A stretch of 64,000 bases of DNA from Microbacterium forte (GCF_031885415.1 NZ_CP116871.1:2170001-2234000), one strand, 5' to 3'; positions 16,719 through 27,007 are shown, numbered from the stretch's first letter. Notes: a model not told the origin generated them from the letters alone. Numbers and translations: made by a program.

Positions 16719-17960
16719 ATGAGCAGCATCGCACGACGACCTCGGAGAACCGCAGCCCTCGCTCTCGCCGTGCCGCTGCTCGCCCTCACGGCCTGCGCGG
16801 CACCCGAGAGCAGCGCGTCGACGGCATACGACGACTGGGATGCCGTGCTCGCGGATGCCGAGGGTCAGACCGTGCAGCTGTGGATGTACGGCGGCGACGA
16901 CCAGGGCAACGCCTACGTCGACGACATCCTCACCCCGGCCGTCGCGGAGTACGGAGTGACGCTCGAGCGCGTGCCCGTGACCGATACGGGAGATGCGCTG
17001 AACCGCGTCTTCACCGAGATCCAGGCCGGCCGCTCCGACGGCACGGTCGACCTCATCTGGGTCAACGGCGACAACTTCCGCACCGGCAAGGAGGCCGATG
17101 CCTGGCTGTGCGACTGGACCGACCTGCTGCCGTCGATGGCTGCCACCGATCCCGACGACCCGCTGCTGCAGTCGGACTTCGGCACGCCCGTCGACGGCTG
17201 CGAAGCCCCGTGGCACAAGGCGCAGTTCACGCTCGCCTACAACGCCGAGGCGATCCCCGACCCGCCGACGACCCTCGCCGGGGTGCTCGACTGGGCCGAA
17301 GCCCACCCCGGACGCTTCACCTACCCCGCCCCGCCGGACTTCACCGGTTCGGTGTTCGTTCGCGAGGTGCTGGCGAGCGTCTCGGGCGGCGCCGACGAGG
17401 TGCCCGCGGCGTACTCGGACAAGGCCTTCGACGAGCTGAGCCCTGCTCTCTACGACCGACTGAGCGAACTGGCCCCGAGCCTGTGGCGCGGCGGTGACAC
17501 GTATCCCGCGAACGAAGCCGAGCTCGGTCAGCTCTTCGCCGACCGTCAGATCGACATGACGATGACCTACGGCCCCGCGACACTCACCGATCTCGTCGCC
17601 GACGGGACGTACCCGCCGGAGACCACCGTGCTGCCACTCGAGGACGGCACCGTGGGCAACGCGAGCTTCCTCGGCCTGCCCGCCAACTCCGACTCGATCG
17701 CGGGGGCGATGGTCGTCGCGAACGTCGCACTCTCGGTGGAGCAGCAGGCTGCGAAGGCCCAGCCCGACGTATGGGGCCAGTTCACGGTGCTCGACATCGA
17801 GAGCCTGCCGGACGACGACCGCGCCCTGTTCGACGCCCTCCCGACGTCGCCGGTCGTGCCAGGGTACGAGGTGCTCTCCGAGAACGCGCACGGTGAGCTC
17901 GCTGCCGAGTGGGTCCCCGCGCTCGACGAGGGCTGGCGGACGGGCGTGCTCGACCGATGA
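16719..17960 (+). CDS. ABC transporter substrate-binding lipoprotein, YnjB-like
   Basis: This 413-residue protein has a lipoprotein signal peptide (RRPRRTAALALAVP, lipobox LTAC with Cys near residue 28). It then matches the YnjB-type binding proteins, with VQLWMYGGDDQGNAYVDDIL, DLIWVNGDNF and MTMTYGPATLTDL. It would capture a solute outside the membrane and deliver it to the two permeases that follow. The substrate of Ynj systems is not established; thiamine-like compounds and metals have been suggested. The start at 16719 follows GCGAGGA; an in-frame ATG at 16683 is possible but lies before the ribosome site. The stop overlaps the next gene by four bases. Confidence 0.85.
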   Translation: MSSIARRPRRTAALALAVPLLALTACAAPESSASTAYDDWDAVLADAEGQTVQLWMYGGDDQGNAYVDDILTPAVAEYGVTLERVPVTDTGDALNRVFTEIQAGRSDGTVDLIWVNGDNFRTGKEADAWLCDWTDLLPSMAATDPDDPLLQSDFGTPVDGCEAPWHKAQFTLAYNAEAIPDPPTTLAGVLDWAEAHPGRFTYPAPPDFTGSVFVREVLASVSGGADEVPAAYSDKAFDELSPALYDRLSELAPSLWRGGDTYPANEAELGQLFADRQIDMTMTYGPATLTDLVADGTYPPETTVLPLEDGTVGNASFLGLPANSDSIAGAMVVANVALSVEQQAAKAQPDVWGQFTVLDIESLPDDDRALFDALPTSPVVPGYEVLSENAHGELAAEWVPALDEGWRTGVLDR

Positions 17961-18832
17961 GCTTCGCGCCGGTGGCGCGCCGTCGTGGGAGCGCCCGTCA
18001 GCTCCTCCGCGGCACGCTGCTGGTGCTGCCCGCCGCCCTCGCGACGCTGCTCGTCGTGGGCGGCGGCATCGGCGCCACGCTGCTCCAGGCCCTCGGACTC
18101 ATGCCCATCGCGGGTCCCGTGACCCCCGGGATCGACGCCTTCCTCGCGCACCCGCGCGACCTCGCCGCCGCTACGGGGGTGTCGATCGCCGTCGCCGCCG
18201 CGTCGACCGTGATCGCCGTCGTCATCGGCACGGGCGCTGCGGTCGTCATCGCGTCCGGTCGCGCGGGCAGTCGCCTGCTCGCCGCCCTCGGCGCGACGAC
18301 CGTGACCGTGCCGCACCTCATCGGCGCCGCCACCATCGGGCTGCTGCTCTCCGACGCTGGCGTCCTGCCCCGACTGCTCGGGATCCCGCCCGAGTCGTGG
18401 GCGCCCTGGGTGGGGGGTTCGTTGTGGGGTGCCGTGATCGCCGAGTTCGCCTGGAAGGAGTCCGCCTTCGTCGCGCTCGTCGTCACGGGCACCCTCGCCA
18501 CCCGGATCGCCACCTACGACGAGGCGGCCGCGCTGCTCGGCGCCGGCCGGCGGCGGCGCTTCCGTCATGTGCTGCTGCCCCTGACCGCGCCGACGATCGT
18601 CATCTGCGCCGCGATCAGCTTCGTCTACGCTCTCGGGTCGTACGAGGTGGCGTGGCTGCTCGGTCGCACCTACCCCGAGCCACTGCCCGTGCTCGCCGTG
18701 CGGCTGTTCCAGGGCGTCTCGCTGGCATCTCGTCCCGAGGCAGCGGCCGTCGCGCTCGTGACCTGCGCGATCTCGCTCGCCGTCGTGGCCCTCACTTTCG
18801 CGGCGCTCCGGCGCACGGCCGTCTGGCGGTGA
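17957..18832 (+). CDS. ABC transporter permease, YnjC-like (first)
   Basis: This 291-residue permease has about six transmembrane helices and the inner-membrane EAA loop (YDEAAALLGAGRRRRFRHVLLP) that docks on the ATPase. It starts at an ATGA overlap with the binding-protein gene, so translation is coupled. Together with the next two genes it forms a complete importer. The single long YnjC permease of enterobacteria appears here as two half-size proteins. Confidence 0.85.
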   Translation: MSFAPVARRRGSARQLLRGTLLVLPAALATLLVVGGGIGATLLQALGLMPIAGPVTPGIDAFLAHPRDLAAATGVSIAVAAASTVIAVVIGTGAAVVIASGRAGSRLLAALGATTVTVPHLIGAATIGLLLSDAGVLPRLLGIPPESWAPWVGGSLWGAVIAEFAWKESAFVALVVTGTLATRIATYDEAAALLGAGRRRRFRHVLLPLTAPTIVICAAISFVYALGSYEVAWLLGRTYPEPLPVLAVRLFQGVSLASRPEAAAVALVTCAISLAVVALTFAALRRTAVWR

Positions 18833-18836
18833 TCGG

Positions 18837-19787
18837 ATGCCGTCGCCGACCCTGCCGATGCAGAGCACCCCCACCATGCAGAGCACCCGAACCATGCAGA
18901 GCACCCTCACCACGCCACGAGGCGCCGGCCGTGTCATCCGCGTGGCGCTGACGATGCTGCTGGTGGCCTGGTTCGCTCTGCCGTTCCTCCCCCTCGTGCT
19001 CTGGGCGTCCGCCGACGCCTGGTCGTTTCCGTCTCCCCTGTCCACGGCATGGGGAGTGCAGGGCCTCGAGGAGGCTCTGGGCTTCGGCCTGGTGCCGGGA
19101 TTCGACCGGTCCGTGCTGCTCGGATCGGTCGTCGCCGCGGTCGCCACACCGCTCGGCGCCCTCGCCGCGCGGGCGCTGACCTTCGGCACCGTACCCTTCC
19201 CTCGCACGGTCTCGGCGCTGCTGCTCGCACCCATCGCCCTGCCGCCGTTCGCCGCGGTCCTCGGCGTCAACGTGCTGCTGCTGCGCGCATATGTGCCTCC
19301 GATCGTCGGCGTGGTCCTGGTGCTCGTCGTGCTCGCTCTGCCGTACACGACGTTCGTGATGCGCGCGGCGTACGGCGCCTACGACCTGTCATACGAAGAG
19401 GAGGCGCGACTGCTCGGCGCCACGCCCTCTCAAGTGCTGCGCCGCGTGCACCTGCCGATGATCGCCCCCGCGCTCGCGCGGGCCGCGTTCCTCGCCTTCC
19501 TCGTCGCGTGGAGCGACTACATCGTGACGGTCATCGTCGGCGGCGGCGAGCTCGTCACCCTTCCGCTGATCGTGGCAGGAGCCGCCGCCGGTCTCGGCAA
19601 CGACGCCGCCGTCGCCGTCATGTCCCTCGGAGCGGTCATCCCCCCGGTGCTCCTCCTCGTCGCCGTCCTGACCCTGCGTGGATCCGGCCGAGCCGCTGGC
19701 GGAAGGCGCCGCAGGCCATCCGCTCCCCCGAACACCACCTCCGCCGCCTCGTCTTCCCACCCCACGACCCCAGGAGCTTCCGCGTGA
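18837..19787 (+). CDS. ABC transporter permease, YnjC-like (second)
   Basis: This 316-residue protein has about six membrane helices and the EAA loop (YEEEARLLGATPSQVLRRVHLP). The stretch before the first helix is unusual: three tandem 18-base units, each with an in-frame ATG, encode MQST-(P/R/L)-T three times (18858-18911). The true start is therefore uncertain among 18837, 18858, 18876 and 18894; the first is used. The C-terminal tail is long and polar. The stop overlaps the ATPase start as GTGA. Confidence 0.8.
   Translation: MPSPTLPMQSTPTMQSTRTMQSTLTTPRGAGRVIRVALTMLLVAWFALPFLPLVLWASADAWSFPSPLSTAWGVQGLEEALGFGLVPGFDRSVLLGSVVAAVATPLGALAARALTFGTVPFPRTVSALLLAPIALPPFAAVLGVNVLLLRAYVPPIVGVVLVLVVLALPYTTFVMRAAYGAYDLSYEEEARLLGATPSQVLRRVHLPMIAPALARAAFLAFLVAWSDYIVTVIVGGGELVTLPLIVAGAAAGLGNDAAVAVMSLGAVIPPVLLLVAVLTLRGSGRAAGGRRRRPSAPPNTTSAASSSHPTTPGASA
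18858..18911 (+). repeat. Three tandem 18-base units with in-frame ATG codons
   Basis: The units ATGCAGAGCACCCCCACC, ATGCAGAGCACCCGAACC and ATGCAGAGCACCCTCACC follow each other without a gap at the 5' end of the second permease gene. They differ only in the fifth codon. Copy-number change would add or remove possible start codons without shifting frame. Confidence 0.9.
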
Positions 19788-20836
19788 GCGCCGACCTCGT
19801 CCTCGACGGACTCGACAAGAGATTCCCCGGCTCGCCGACGCCTGCACTGCGGGCCTTCTCTCTCACGGTGGCCGCCGGCACCTGCACGGCCGTGCTCGGC
19901 CCCAGCGGGTCGGGCAAGAGCACCCTGCTGCGGGTCATCGCCGGACTGGAAGACCCGGATGCCGGAACGGTGCGCATCGGCGGCACGGATGTCGCCGGGG
20001 TCGCGGCGGAGCGTCGTGGAGTCGGGATGGTGTTCCAGCGCTCGCTGCTGTTCCCGCACCTCTCGATCCTCGACAACGTCGCGTTCTCCGACCGCGTGTC
20101 GGGCATGAGCCGCAGGGCTGCGCGATCCCGCGCCGACGACTACCTCGAGATGGTGCAGCTGCAGGGGTTCGGCGACCGCCGGGTCGGCGAGCTGTCGGGT
20201 GGTCAGGAGCAGCGGGTCGCGATCGCTCGGGCTCTCGCCGCTGAGCCGGCGGTGCTGCTGCTCGATGAGCCGTTCAGCGCTCTCGATCCCGCGCTGCGCA
20301 GCGACATGCACGACCTTCTCGAGGCCGTGCGCCGCGCGGTCTCGCCCACCATCGTGCTGGTCACACACGATCGAGACGAGGCGGCACGGGCGTCGGATCG
20401 CATCGCCCTGGTCGAGCACGGCGTGCTGCTGCACGAGGGCACCGTGCGCGAGGCGTACCGCCAGCCGCAGAATCTGCGAGCGGCGCAGCTCATGGGAGGT
20501 CGGAACGCGATCGCCGGCGAGGTTCGCGACGGGCGTCACCACAGCGCGCTCGGCTCGGTGCCGGTGCCGCCTGAGACACCGACAGGTGCCGGAACACTTG
20601 TGATCCGGCAGGAGGACGTGGCCGTGCTCGCAGACGACGGCGATCGGGCGGTGCCGTCGGGCGCGATCTCGGGCGTCGTGGAGTCGGTCCGGGTGACCGG
20701 TGCGCGGTCCGACATCGTCGTGCGCTGCGGCGACGCCGCGTTGCATGCCGAGGCGCCACCGACGCAGCGGTGTCAGCTCGGCGACCGTGTGCGGCTCGCG
20801 CTGCCGACCACGGCCGTTCACGTGATCGCCGGCTGA
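19784..20836 (+). CDS. ABC transporter ATP-binding protein, YnjD-like
   Basis: This 350-residue ATPase powers the Ynj-like importer. Walker A is GPSGSGKST (about residue 38), the Q-loop is VFQRSLLFPH, the signature is LSGGQEQRVAIARAL, Walker B is VLLLDEPFSALDP, and the switch His is in VTHDRDEA. About 110 residues after the ATPase core form a TOBE-like regulatory domain (VIRQEDVAVL, then SGVVESVRVTGARSDIVVRC), as in sulfate/spermidine/iron type importers. The GTG start at 19784 overlaps the permease stop and has AGGAG upstream. It is the last gene of the operon, convergent with the radical SAM gene 46 bases away. Confidence 0.9.
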   Translation: MSADLVLDGLDKRFPGSPTPALRAFSLTVAAGTCTAVLGPSGSGKSTLLRVIAGLEDPDAGTVRIGGTDVAGVAAERRGVGMVFQRSLLFPHLSILDNVAFSDRVSGMSRRAARSRADDYLEMVQLQGFGDRRVGELSGGQEQRVAIARALAAEPAVLLLDEPFSALDPALRSDMHDLLEAVRRAVSPTIVLVTHDRDEAARASDRIALVEHGVLLHEGTVREAYRQPQNLRAAQLMGGRNAIAGEVRDGRHHSALGSVPVPPETPTGAGTLVIRQEDVAVLADDGDRAVPSGAISGVVESVRVTGARSDIVVRCGDAALHAEAPPTQRCQLGDRVRLALPTTAVHVIAG

Positions 20837-20882
20837 TCCCGCCACCGACGCCGGGCTCCTCGGCGCAGACGGCCGTCGCGGA

Positions 20883-22367
20883 TCAGCGGGTGGTGGCTCG
20901 GGACGCGCCCGTCTCCCGCACGCCCGTGAGACCTGAAGGCCGAGAGACCACCTGCGGTTCGGCGCCGTCGCGGACCGAGGGGATCGGCAGCAGTCGTCGC
21001 AGTTCGATGTTCTCGATCGGATCGAGAACGGAATGCTGCACGCACGCCGGAACCAGGCGCCCGTCCTCCGGGTGCGCCATCGCGTACATGCACGAGCCGA
21101 GGCGCTCCTGCGTCTCCTTGAGCAGCGGGTCGTCGGCGACGATGCCCTGTTCCATGAGCTTCCACGCAGGATCGACCTGCTCGGCATCCATGAAGTTGTG
21201 CACCACGAAGGTCTTGAACGAGACCTTGCCTCGGCGTGCCTCACGCAGCACGCGACGCAGTCCGCCGGCACGGCGGAGCACGCGTCGGGCGAGACCGAAG
21301 AGCGGAGGGATGTCGCCCGGGTGGCCGGCGATCGCACGGACGACCTTCACCACGAGCACCGGCTTCGGGATGCCGCCGAAGATCATGCCGCCGAAGTGGT
21401 CGAGGAATCGGTCGCGCGCCGCGATGTCCTTCGGGTCGTCGGGGTCGAGCAGCGCTGCGAAACCGCCGCCGACACGCACGCCGACCGTCGACCGGTTGCA
21501 CCGCGGGTCGCCGAACTGCGTCGCCTGCCAGGGCAGCTTGTGCCCCGCACCCGCCTCGATCCGCTCCCATACGGCGTCGATCGTGACCTCGCCGAAGTCC
21601 TCCCGCCACCGCCGATCGTCGCCGATGAACGCGGCCGGCTGGAAGGACATCATGTCGAACGGCATCTCGAGCACGTCGCGGGTGACCTGCTCGACCTCGT
21701 CGACATTCGACGGCGTGACGGTCATGTTGTGCGCGAGGTAGCTGTCGACGCCGTGGTCGCGCTTGAGATCGATGAACATCTGCGCGAACTTCTCGCGGAA
21801 CGGGTTGAGCTCGGCCTCGCTGTGCGGCCGCACCGCACCCTTGCGCCCCCGCATGAGCGAGTCGAAGTGGGCGGCGAACGACACCTTGTCGAACCTCGGC
21901 TTGCGATCCTCGTCGAGCACCACGTCGAGAAGGTAGTCGTATTCGAAGTCACCGTGGGTCATCGACATCGGCTCACGCCCGACCGCTCGCATGGCGAGAA
22001 GCGCCTGGGCGTGGTCTTCGGCCGACAGCAGGCTGACTTCGCCGCCGATCAGCTGCGCGTGAGCTCGCGGCCCCCGCACCTGGCGCAGGTAGGACATCTG
22101 TCGCGCGACGTTGTCGACCGTGTGGTCGCCGTCGATGCGCACCTTGTTGGCGTCAGCCGAGTGGTAGCAGGGCGAACACGTGAGGTTGCACTTGGGGAAG
22201 ACGCCGTGCGTTCCCTCGCATCCCACGGCGCAGCGTCCGAGGAGCTGGTTCGGCGTCTTCGCATGCTCGGGCAGCTCCGACCAGCGGACGGCGAGAGCGC
22301 GGCGCGTCTCGGGATGGATCGGGCGCGTCTCGAGCTCGATCCGCTTGAGCGTCTTTGCGAGTCTCAT
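20883..22367 (-). CDS. Radical SAM protein of unknown substrate
   Basis: This 494-residue protein has a CX3CX2C cluster motif, CNLTCSPCY, near residue 60, which binds a 4Fe-4S cluster and SAM. Two more cysteines sit just before it (LGRCAVGCEG), and others lie further on (DPRCNRST, GSCMYAM, PACVQHS), so an additional cluster is possible. The middle part (GGEVSLLSAEDHAQALLAMR, then MTHGDFEYDYL) follows the radical SAM barrel. The start at 22367 is chosen for the AGAGGAAG ribosome site; a longer frame to 22472 begins with a GTG lacking one. It stands alone behind a palindrome at 22489. No partner or peptide substrate gene is visible. Confidence 0.8.
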   Translation of the reverse strand: MRLAKTLKRIELETRPIHPETRRALAVRWSELPEHAKTPNQLLGRCAVGCEGTHGVFPKCNLTCSPCYHSADANKVRIDGDHTVDNVARQMSYLRQVRGPRAHAQLIGGEVSLLSAEDHAQALLAMRAVGREPMSMTHGDFEYDYLLDVVLDEDRKPRFDKVSFAAHFDSLMRGRKGAVRPHSEAELNPFREKFAQMFIDLKRDHGVDSYLAHNMTVTPSNVDEVEQVTRDVLEMPFDMMSFQPAAFIGDDRRWREDFGEVTIDAVWERIEAGAGHKLPWQATQFGDPRCNRSTVGVRVGGGFAALLDPDDPKDIAARDRFLDHFGGMIFGGIPKPVLVVKVVRAIAGHPGDIPPLFGLARRVLRRAGGLRRVLREARRGKVSFKTFVVHNFMDAEQVDPAWKLMEQGIVADDPLLKETQERLGSCMYAMAHPEDGRLVPACVQHSVLDPIENIELRRLLPIPSVRDGAEPQVVSRPSGLTGVRETGASRATTR

Positions 22368-22488
22368 GGGCTTCCTCTCGACCAGGCGAGCGTCCGCACC
22401 GTCGACGGGCTCGATGTCCGAGAGTTGTTCGACGCCGAACCGATCTCGGATTGCATCCGATTCTCGCACCACGTCTGCACTGCCGCAC

Positions 22489-22504
22489 AGATGTCACGAC
22501 ATCT
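22489..22504. promoter_or_regulatory. Perfect palindrome between copB and the radical SAM gene
   Basis: AGATGTC-AC-GACATCT has perfect 7-bp arms. It lies just past the copB stop and about 120 bases before the radical SAM start. It may be an operator for the latter or a short terminator stem for the copper operon. Confidence 0.4.
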
Positions 22505-22518
22505 CTGCGATCAGTTCC

Positions 22519-24642
22519 TCACCGCCCCAGAACGGCCCGGACGCTCGCCTCGGGAGACAGATCGATGCGACGCAGCAGCTGCGCATTGAGAGCGACGACG
22601 ATCGTCGACAGCGACATCAGCACGGCTCCGACCGACATGGGGAGGACGAATCCGACGGGCGCCAGGATGCCGGCGGCGAGCGGCACCGAGAGCAGGTTGT
22701 ACCCGGCCGCCCACCAGAGGTTCTGCGTCATCTTGCGGTAGGCGGCACGGGAGAGCTCGATCACGGAGACCACCGACCGGGGGTCGGAGCTCGCGAGGAT
22801 CACGCCGGCCGAGGCGATGGCCACGTCGGTGCCGGCACCGATCGCGATGCCGACGTCGGCCTGAGCCAGCGCGGGGGCATCGTTGACGCCGTCGCCGACC
22901 ATCGCGACCTTCTTGCCCTCGGCCTGCAGCTCCTTGACCTTCGCGGACTTGTCCTCGGGGCGCACACCGGCGAACACCCGGTCGATGCCGAGGTCGGTCG
23001 CCACGGATTCGGCCACGGCCTGGGCGTCACCGGTGATCATGACCACTTCGACACCGAGGCGGTGCAGGGCGTCGACAGCGTCACGAGACTCCGGGCGCAC
23101 CTCGTCGGCGAGCTTCACTCCTCCGGCCACCTGCCCGTCGACGATCACGTGCAGGATGATGGCACCCTCGCCTCGCCATGCGACGGCGGCGGCGATCTCT
23201 CGGCCTCCGACCTCGTCGAGGAGCTTCGGCCCGCCCACGCGGATCTCGCTGTCATCGACGGTGGCGGTCACTCCCACCGCAGGAGATGACGAGAAGCTCG
23301 AGGCCTTAGACACGGTCAGGCCTCTGTCTTCGGCCGCGCGCACGATGGCGCGAGCCAGCGGATGCTCGCTGTCGGCCTCTGCGGATGCGGCGAGCGCGAG
23401 CAGGCGGTCGGCGTCGATGCCACCGATCGATTCGACGGCGGTGACGGTCGGTGCGCCCTTTGTCAGCGTGCCCGTCTTGTCGAACAGCACGGCGTCGACG
23501 GTGCGCATGCTCTCGAGCGCCAGGCGGTCCTTGACGAGCACACCGCCCCGGGCAGCGCGCTCCGTGGCGATCGAGACGACCAGCGGGATCGCGAGGCCGA
23601 GCGCATGCGGGCAGGCGATGACGAGCACGGTGATGCTGCGCACGACGGCGGCATCCGGATCTCCGACGAGAGTCCACACCAGCGCGGTGAGAGCCGCCGA
23701 GACCAGGGCGAACCAGAAGAGCAGTGCGGCTGCGCGGTCGGCGATGCGCTGCGCCCGGGACGACGAGTTCTGCGCGTTGACCACCAGGCGCTGGATGCCG
23801 GCGAGTGCGGTGTCGTCGCCGGTGGCGGTGATCTCGACCCGCAGGCCGGAGTCGGTCGCGACAGTGCCCGCGGTCACCGTGTCTCCCTTCGTGCGGGTGA
23901 CGGGGCGGGACTCGCCCGTGACCATCGACTCATCCATCGCGGCTGCCCCGTCGATGACACGACCGTCGGCCGGAACGCTCGCTCCGGGGCGCACGACGAC
24001 GACATCGCCGACGACGAGATCGGCGGGTGCGACCATGACGATCGCGTCACCGTCGACCCGTTCGGCCTCGTCGGGCAGCAGCGCGGCGAGGGAGTCGAGC
24101 GCAGAGGTCGTCTGCGCGAGGGATCTCATCTCGATCCAGTGGCCGAGCAGCATGATGACGATGAGGAGGGCGAGCTCCCACCAGAACTCGAGCTCGTGGT
24201 GGAGGATTCCGAGGGTCGCGCCCCACGAGGCGAAGAACGCGACGGTGATCGCGAGGGCGATCAGCAGCATCATCCCCGGCGTGCGCGCCCTGAGTTCGCC
24301 GATCGCACCCGAGAGGAACGGCCATCCGCCCCACGCGTACATGACGGTGCCGAGCACCGGAGAGACGAACCGCGCCCCGTCGGCGACGTCGTAGCCGAAG
24401 ATCATCGCGAACATCGGCGAGAACGCCACCACCGGCACCGCGATGGCGAGGTTGATCCAGAACAGGCGCCGGAACTGGCCGACGTGGTCGCCGTGCCCGG
24501 CGTGACCACCGTGCCCCTCGTGCCCGGCGTGCCCCGCGTGACCACCGTGGCCCTCGTGACCTCCGTCTGCGTCCTGAGCGTGGTGATCGTGAGTGACGTG
24601 CTGGTCGCCGGCGCTTCCCTCGGCGTGGTGCGTGCTCATCAT
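22519..24642 (-). CDS. copB: Heavy-metal P1B-type ATPase, CopB-like (CPH type)
   Basis: This 707-residue metal-exporting P-type ATPase has CPH rather than CPC in its membrane metal site (VIACPHALGLA), the mark of CopB-type copper/silver pumps. The N-terminus is a His/Gly-rich tail with about 15 histidines in the first 55 residues (repeats of GHGGHAGH) in place of an HMA domain. Also present are the actuator motif MVTGES, the phosphorylation site DKTGTLT, the HP pair (DSEHPLA) and the hinge [14 protein letters not shown]. It is the last gene of the copper operon, 67 bases after the CopA-type pump. A GGGAGA precedes the double ATG start. Confidence 0.9.
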   Translation of the reverse strand: MMSTHHAEGSAGDQHVTHDHHAQDADGGHEGHGGHAGHAGHEGHGGHAGHGDHVGQFRRLFWINLAIAVPVVAFSPMFAMIFGYDVADGARFVSPVLGTVMYAWGGWPFLSGAIGELRARTPGMMLLIALAITVAFFASWGATLGILHHELEFWWELALLIVIMLLGHWIEMRSLAQTTSALDSLAALLPDEAERVDGDAIVMVAPADLVVGDVVVVRPGASVPADGRVIDGAAAMDESMVTGESRPVTRTKGDTVTAGTVATDSGLRVEITATGDDTALAGIQRLVVNAQNSSSRAQRIADRAAALLFWFALVSAALTALVWTLVGDPDAAVVRSITVLVIACPHALGLAIPLVVSIATERAARGGVLVKDRLALESMRTVDAVLFDKTGTLTKGAPTVTAVESIGGIDADRLLALAASAEADSEHPLARAIVRAAEDRGLTVSKASSFSSSPAVGVTATVDDSEIRVGGPKLLDEVGGREIAAAVAWRGEGAIILHVIVDGQVAGGVKLADEVRPESRDAVDALHRLGVEVVMITGDAQAVAESVATDLGIDRVFAGVRPEDKSAKVKELQAEGKKVAMVGDGVNDAPALAQADVGIAIGAGTDVAIASAGVILASSDPRSVVSVIELSRAAYRKMTQNLWWAAGYNLLSVPLAAGILAPVGFVLPMSVGAVLMSLSTIVVALNAQLLRRIDLSPEASVRAVLGR

Positions 24643-24709
24643 GAGTGCTGTCTCCCGTGTCGGGTGTGGTTCTCAGTGTCTCTCTTCGGGGTGCGCGACA
24701 TCGCCCGGG

Positions 24710-26977
24710 TCACCGCGGGATGACACTCCGGAACCCCCGCAGGCGCAGGCTGTTGCCGACGACGAAGACGCTCGACAGTGCCATCGCTGCGCCGGCCAGC
24801 ATGGGGTTGAGCATTCCGAGCGCGGCGACCGGGATGGCCGCGACGTTGTAGGCGAAGGCCCAGAACAGGTTGGTCTTGATGGTTCCGAGGGTCTTTCGCG
24901 ACAGTCGGATCGCGTCGACCGCGCTGCGCAGGTCTCCGCGCACCAGGGTGATGTCGGATGCCTCGATCGCGACGTCCGCCCCGGTGCCCATCGCGATGCC
25001 GAGGTCGGCCTGCGCGAGTGCGGGGGCGTCGTTGACGCCGTCACCGATCATCGCGACGACCTTTCCCTCGCGCTGCAGTCGCGTGACGACGTCGACCTTG
25101 TCCTTCGGCAGGACTTCGGCGATGACCTGGTCGATCCCGACCTCTGCCGCGATGCGCCTGGCGACCGCGTCGTTGTCGCCGGTGAGGAGGATGGGGGTCA
25201 GCCCGATCGCCGTGAACTGGGCGATCGCTTCGGCGCTGCTCGGCTTCACCGTGTCGGCCACGACCAGGATGCCGCGCGCCTGCCCGTCCCAGCCCACCGC
25301 GACGACGGTCTTGCCTTCGCTCTCGGCGCGGGCCTTCGTCGACGCCAGCTCGCGGCTCAGCGTCTGCGACCACTCGGCGAGGAGCGAGTCTCGGCCGACG
25401 AGCACGGCGTGACCGTCGACGATCCCCTGCACTCCCTTGCCTTCGACGTTCGTGAAGTCCTCGGGCGTCGGCAGAGCTCCGACCTCCTGCGTCGCGCCCT
25501 TGGCGATCGCCTGGCCGATCGGGTGCTCCGAGGCATCCTCCAGCGCGCCGGCCAGCCGCAGGAGTTCCGCGCGTTCGGTGCCGGGCTCGACGACCACGTC
25601 GACGAGCGTCATCTTGCCGTTGGTGACCGTGCCCGTCTTGTCGAGCACGACGGTGTCGACCGCGCGGGTGGACTCCAGCACCTCCGGACCCTTGATGAGC
25701 ACGCCCATCTGCGCACCCCGCCCGGTGCCGACCAGCAGCGCGGTGGGTGTCGCCAGGCCCAGTGCGCACGGGCACGCGATCACGAGCACGGCCACCGCCG
25801 CGGTGAATGCCGCGGCCACGGGGAACCCCGCGCCGAGCCAGCCGCCCAGCGCGACGACGGCGATCACGATCACGATCGGCACGAAGACGCCTGAGATCCG
25901 GTCGGCGAGACGCTGGACCTCCGCCTTCCCGGTCTGAGCGTCTTCGACGAGCTGGGCCATCTGCGCCAGCTGCGTGTCGGAGCCGATCCGGGTGGCGCGC
26001 ACCACGAGCCGGCCGCCGACGTTGGTCGTGGCACCGGTGACGACGTCGCCCTCTGCGACCTCGACCGGCATCGCTTCACCCGTGAGCATCGATGCATCGA
26101 CGGCAGACGTGCCCGAGACCACGACACCGTCGGTCGCGATCTTCTCTCCCGGCCGCACGACGAACTGGTCTCCCACCTGCAGATCCTCGACCGGGATCTT
26201 CGTCTCCACACCACCGCGCAGCACCGCGACGTCCTTCGCGCCGAGCTCGAGCAGCGCGCGCAGGGCTGCGCCGGCCTGCTTCTTCGACCGCTTCTCGAAG
26301 TAGCGCCCGGCGAGGATGAACATCGTCACCCCGGCACCGACCTCGAGGTAGATGTTCGCCGCCCCGTCGGAGGGGGCCAGTGCGAACTCGAACGGGTGGG
26401 TCATGCCGGGGGTGCCGGCCGTGCCGAAGAACAGCGCGTAGAGCGACCACAGGAATGCGGCCGATGTGCCCAGGGAGATGAGCGTGTCCATCGTCGCGGT
26501 GCCGTGCCTGAGGTTCATCCATGCGGCCCGGTGGAACGGCCACGCCGCCCAGAGGATCACCGGGGCCGCGAGTGCGAGCGAGGCCCACTGCCAGTACGTG
26601 AACTGCAGCGCCGGGATCATGGCCATCGCGATCACCGGCACCGTCAGCACGATCGCACCGATCAGGCGGTTGCGCAGCGACCGCAGCTCAGGGTCTGCGG
26701 TGCCCTCACCGGCGGAGGCGGCATCGTTCTTCGAGCCCTTCGGTGCGGGGATCGACGCCGAGTACCCCGTCTTCTCGATTTCTGCGATCAGCGCCGCCGG
26801 ATCATACCCGTCCGGCACGGTGACCTTCGCCTTCTCGGTCGCATAGTTGACGGTCGCCACGACACCATCGAGCTTGTTCAGCTTCTTCTCGATCCGCATC
26901 GCGCAGGAGGCGCAGGTCATGCCGCCTATCTCCAGTTCGACTCCGGTCCCTGCGTTCGCAGGTGCTGACGTGCTCAT
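24710..26977 (-). CDS. copA: Copper-exporting P1B-type ATPase, CopA-like
   Basis: This 755-residue pump has one N-terminal HMA domain with the copper site GMTCASC (about residue 20) and the membrane metal site [13 protein letters not shown]. Catalytic motifs are [26 protein letters not shown] and [13 protein letters not shown]. It would export Cu(I) and receive copper from the CopZ-like chaperone encoded first in the operon. The ATG at 26977 follows AGAAGGA; a frame extension to 27001 lacks such a site. A hairpin at 27008-27028 lies between this gene and the upstream one. Confidence 0.92.
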   Translation of the reverse strand: MSTSAPANAGTGVELEIGGMTCASCAMRIEKKLNKLDGVVATVNYATEKAKVTVPDGYDPAALIAEIEKTGYSASIPAPKGSKNDAASAGEGTADPELRSLRNRLIGAIVLTVPVIAMAMIPALQFTYWQWASLALAAPVILWAAWPFHRAAWMNLRHGTATMDTLISLGTSAAFLWSLYALFFGTAGTPGMTHPFEFALAPSDGAANIYLEVGAGVTMFILAGRYFEKRSKKQAGAALRALLELGAKDVAVLRGGVETKIPVEDLQVGDQFVVRPGEKIATDGVVVSGTSAVDASMLTGEAMPVEVAEGDVVTGATTNVGGRLVVRATRIGSDTQLAQMAQLVEDAQTGKAEVQRLADRISGVFVPIVIVIAVVALGGWLGAGFPVAAAFTAAVAVLVIACPCALGLATPTALLVGTGRGAQMGVLIKGPEVLESTRAVDTVVLDKTGTVTNGKMTLVDVVVEPGTERAELLRLAGALEDASEHPIGQAIAKGATQEVGALPTPEDFTNVEGKGVQGIVDGHAVLVGRDSLLAEWSQTLSRELASTKARAESEGKTVVAVGWDGQARGILVVADTVKPSSAEAIAQFTAIGLTPILLTGDNDAVARRIAAEVGIDQVIAEVLPKDKVDVVTRLQREGKVVAMIGDGVNDAPALAQADLGIAMGTGADVAIEASDITLVRGDLRSAVDAIRLSRKTLGTIKTNLFWAFAYNVAAIPVAALGMLNPMLAGAAMALSSVFVVGNSLRLRGFRSVIPR

Positions 26978-27007
26978 GTTCGTTCCTTCTCTGGCTTCCA
27001 TCTGTGG

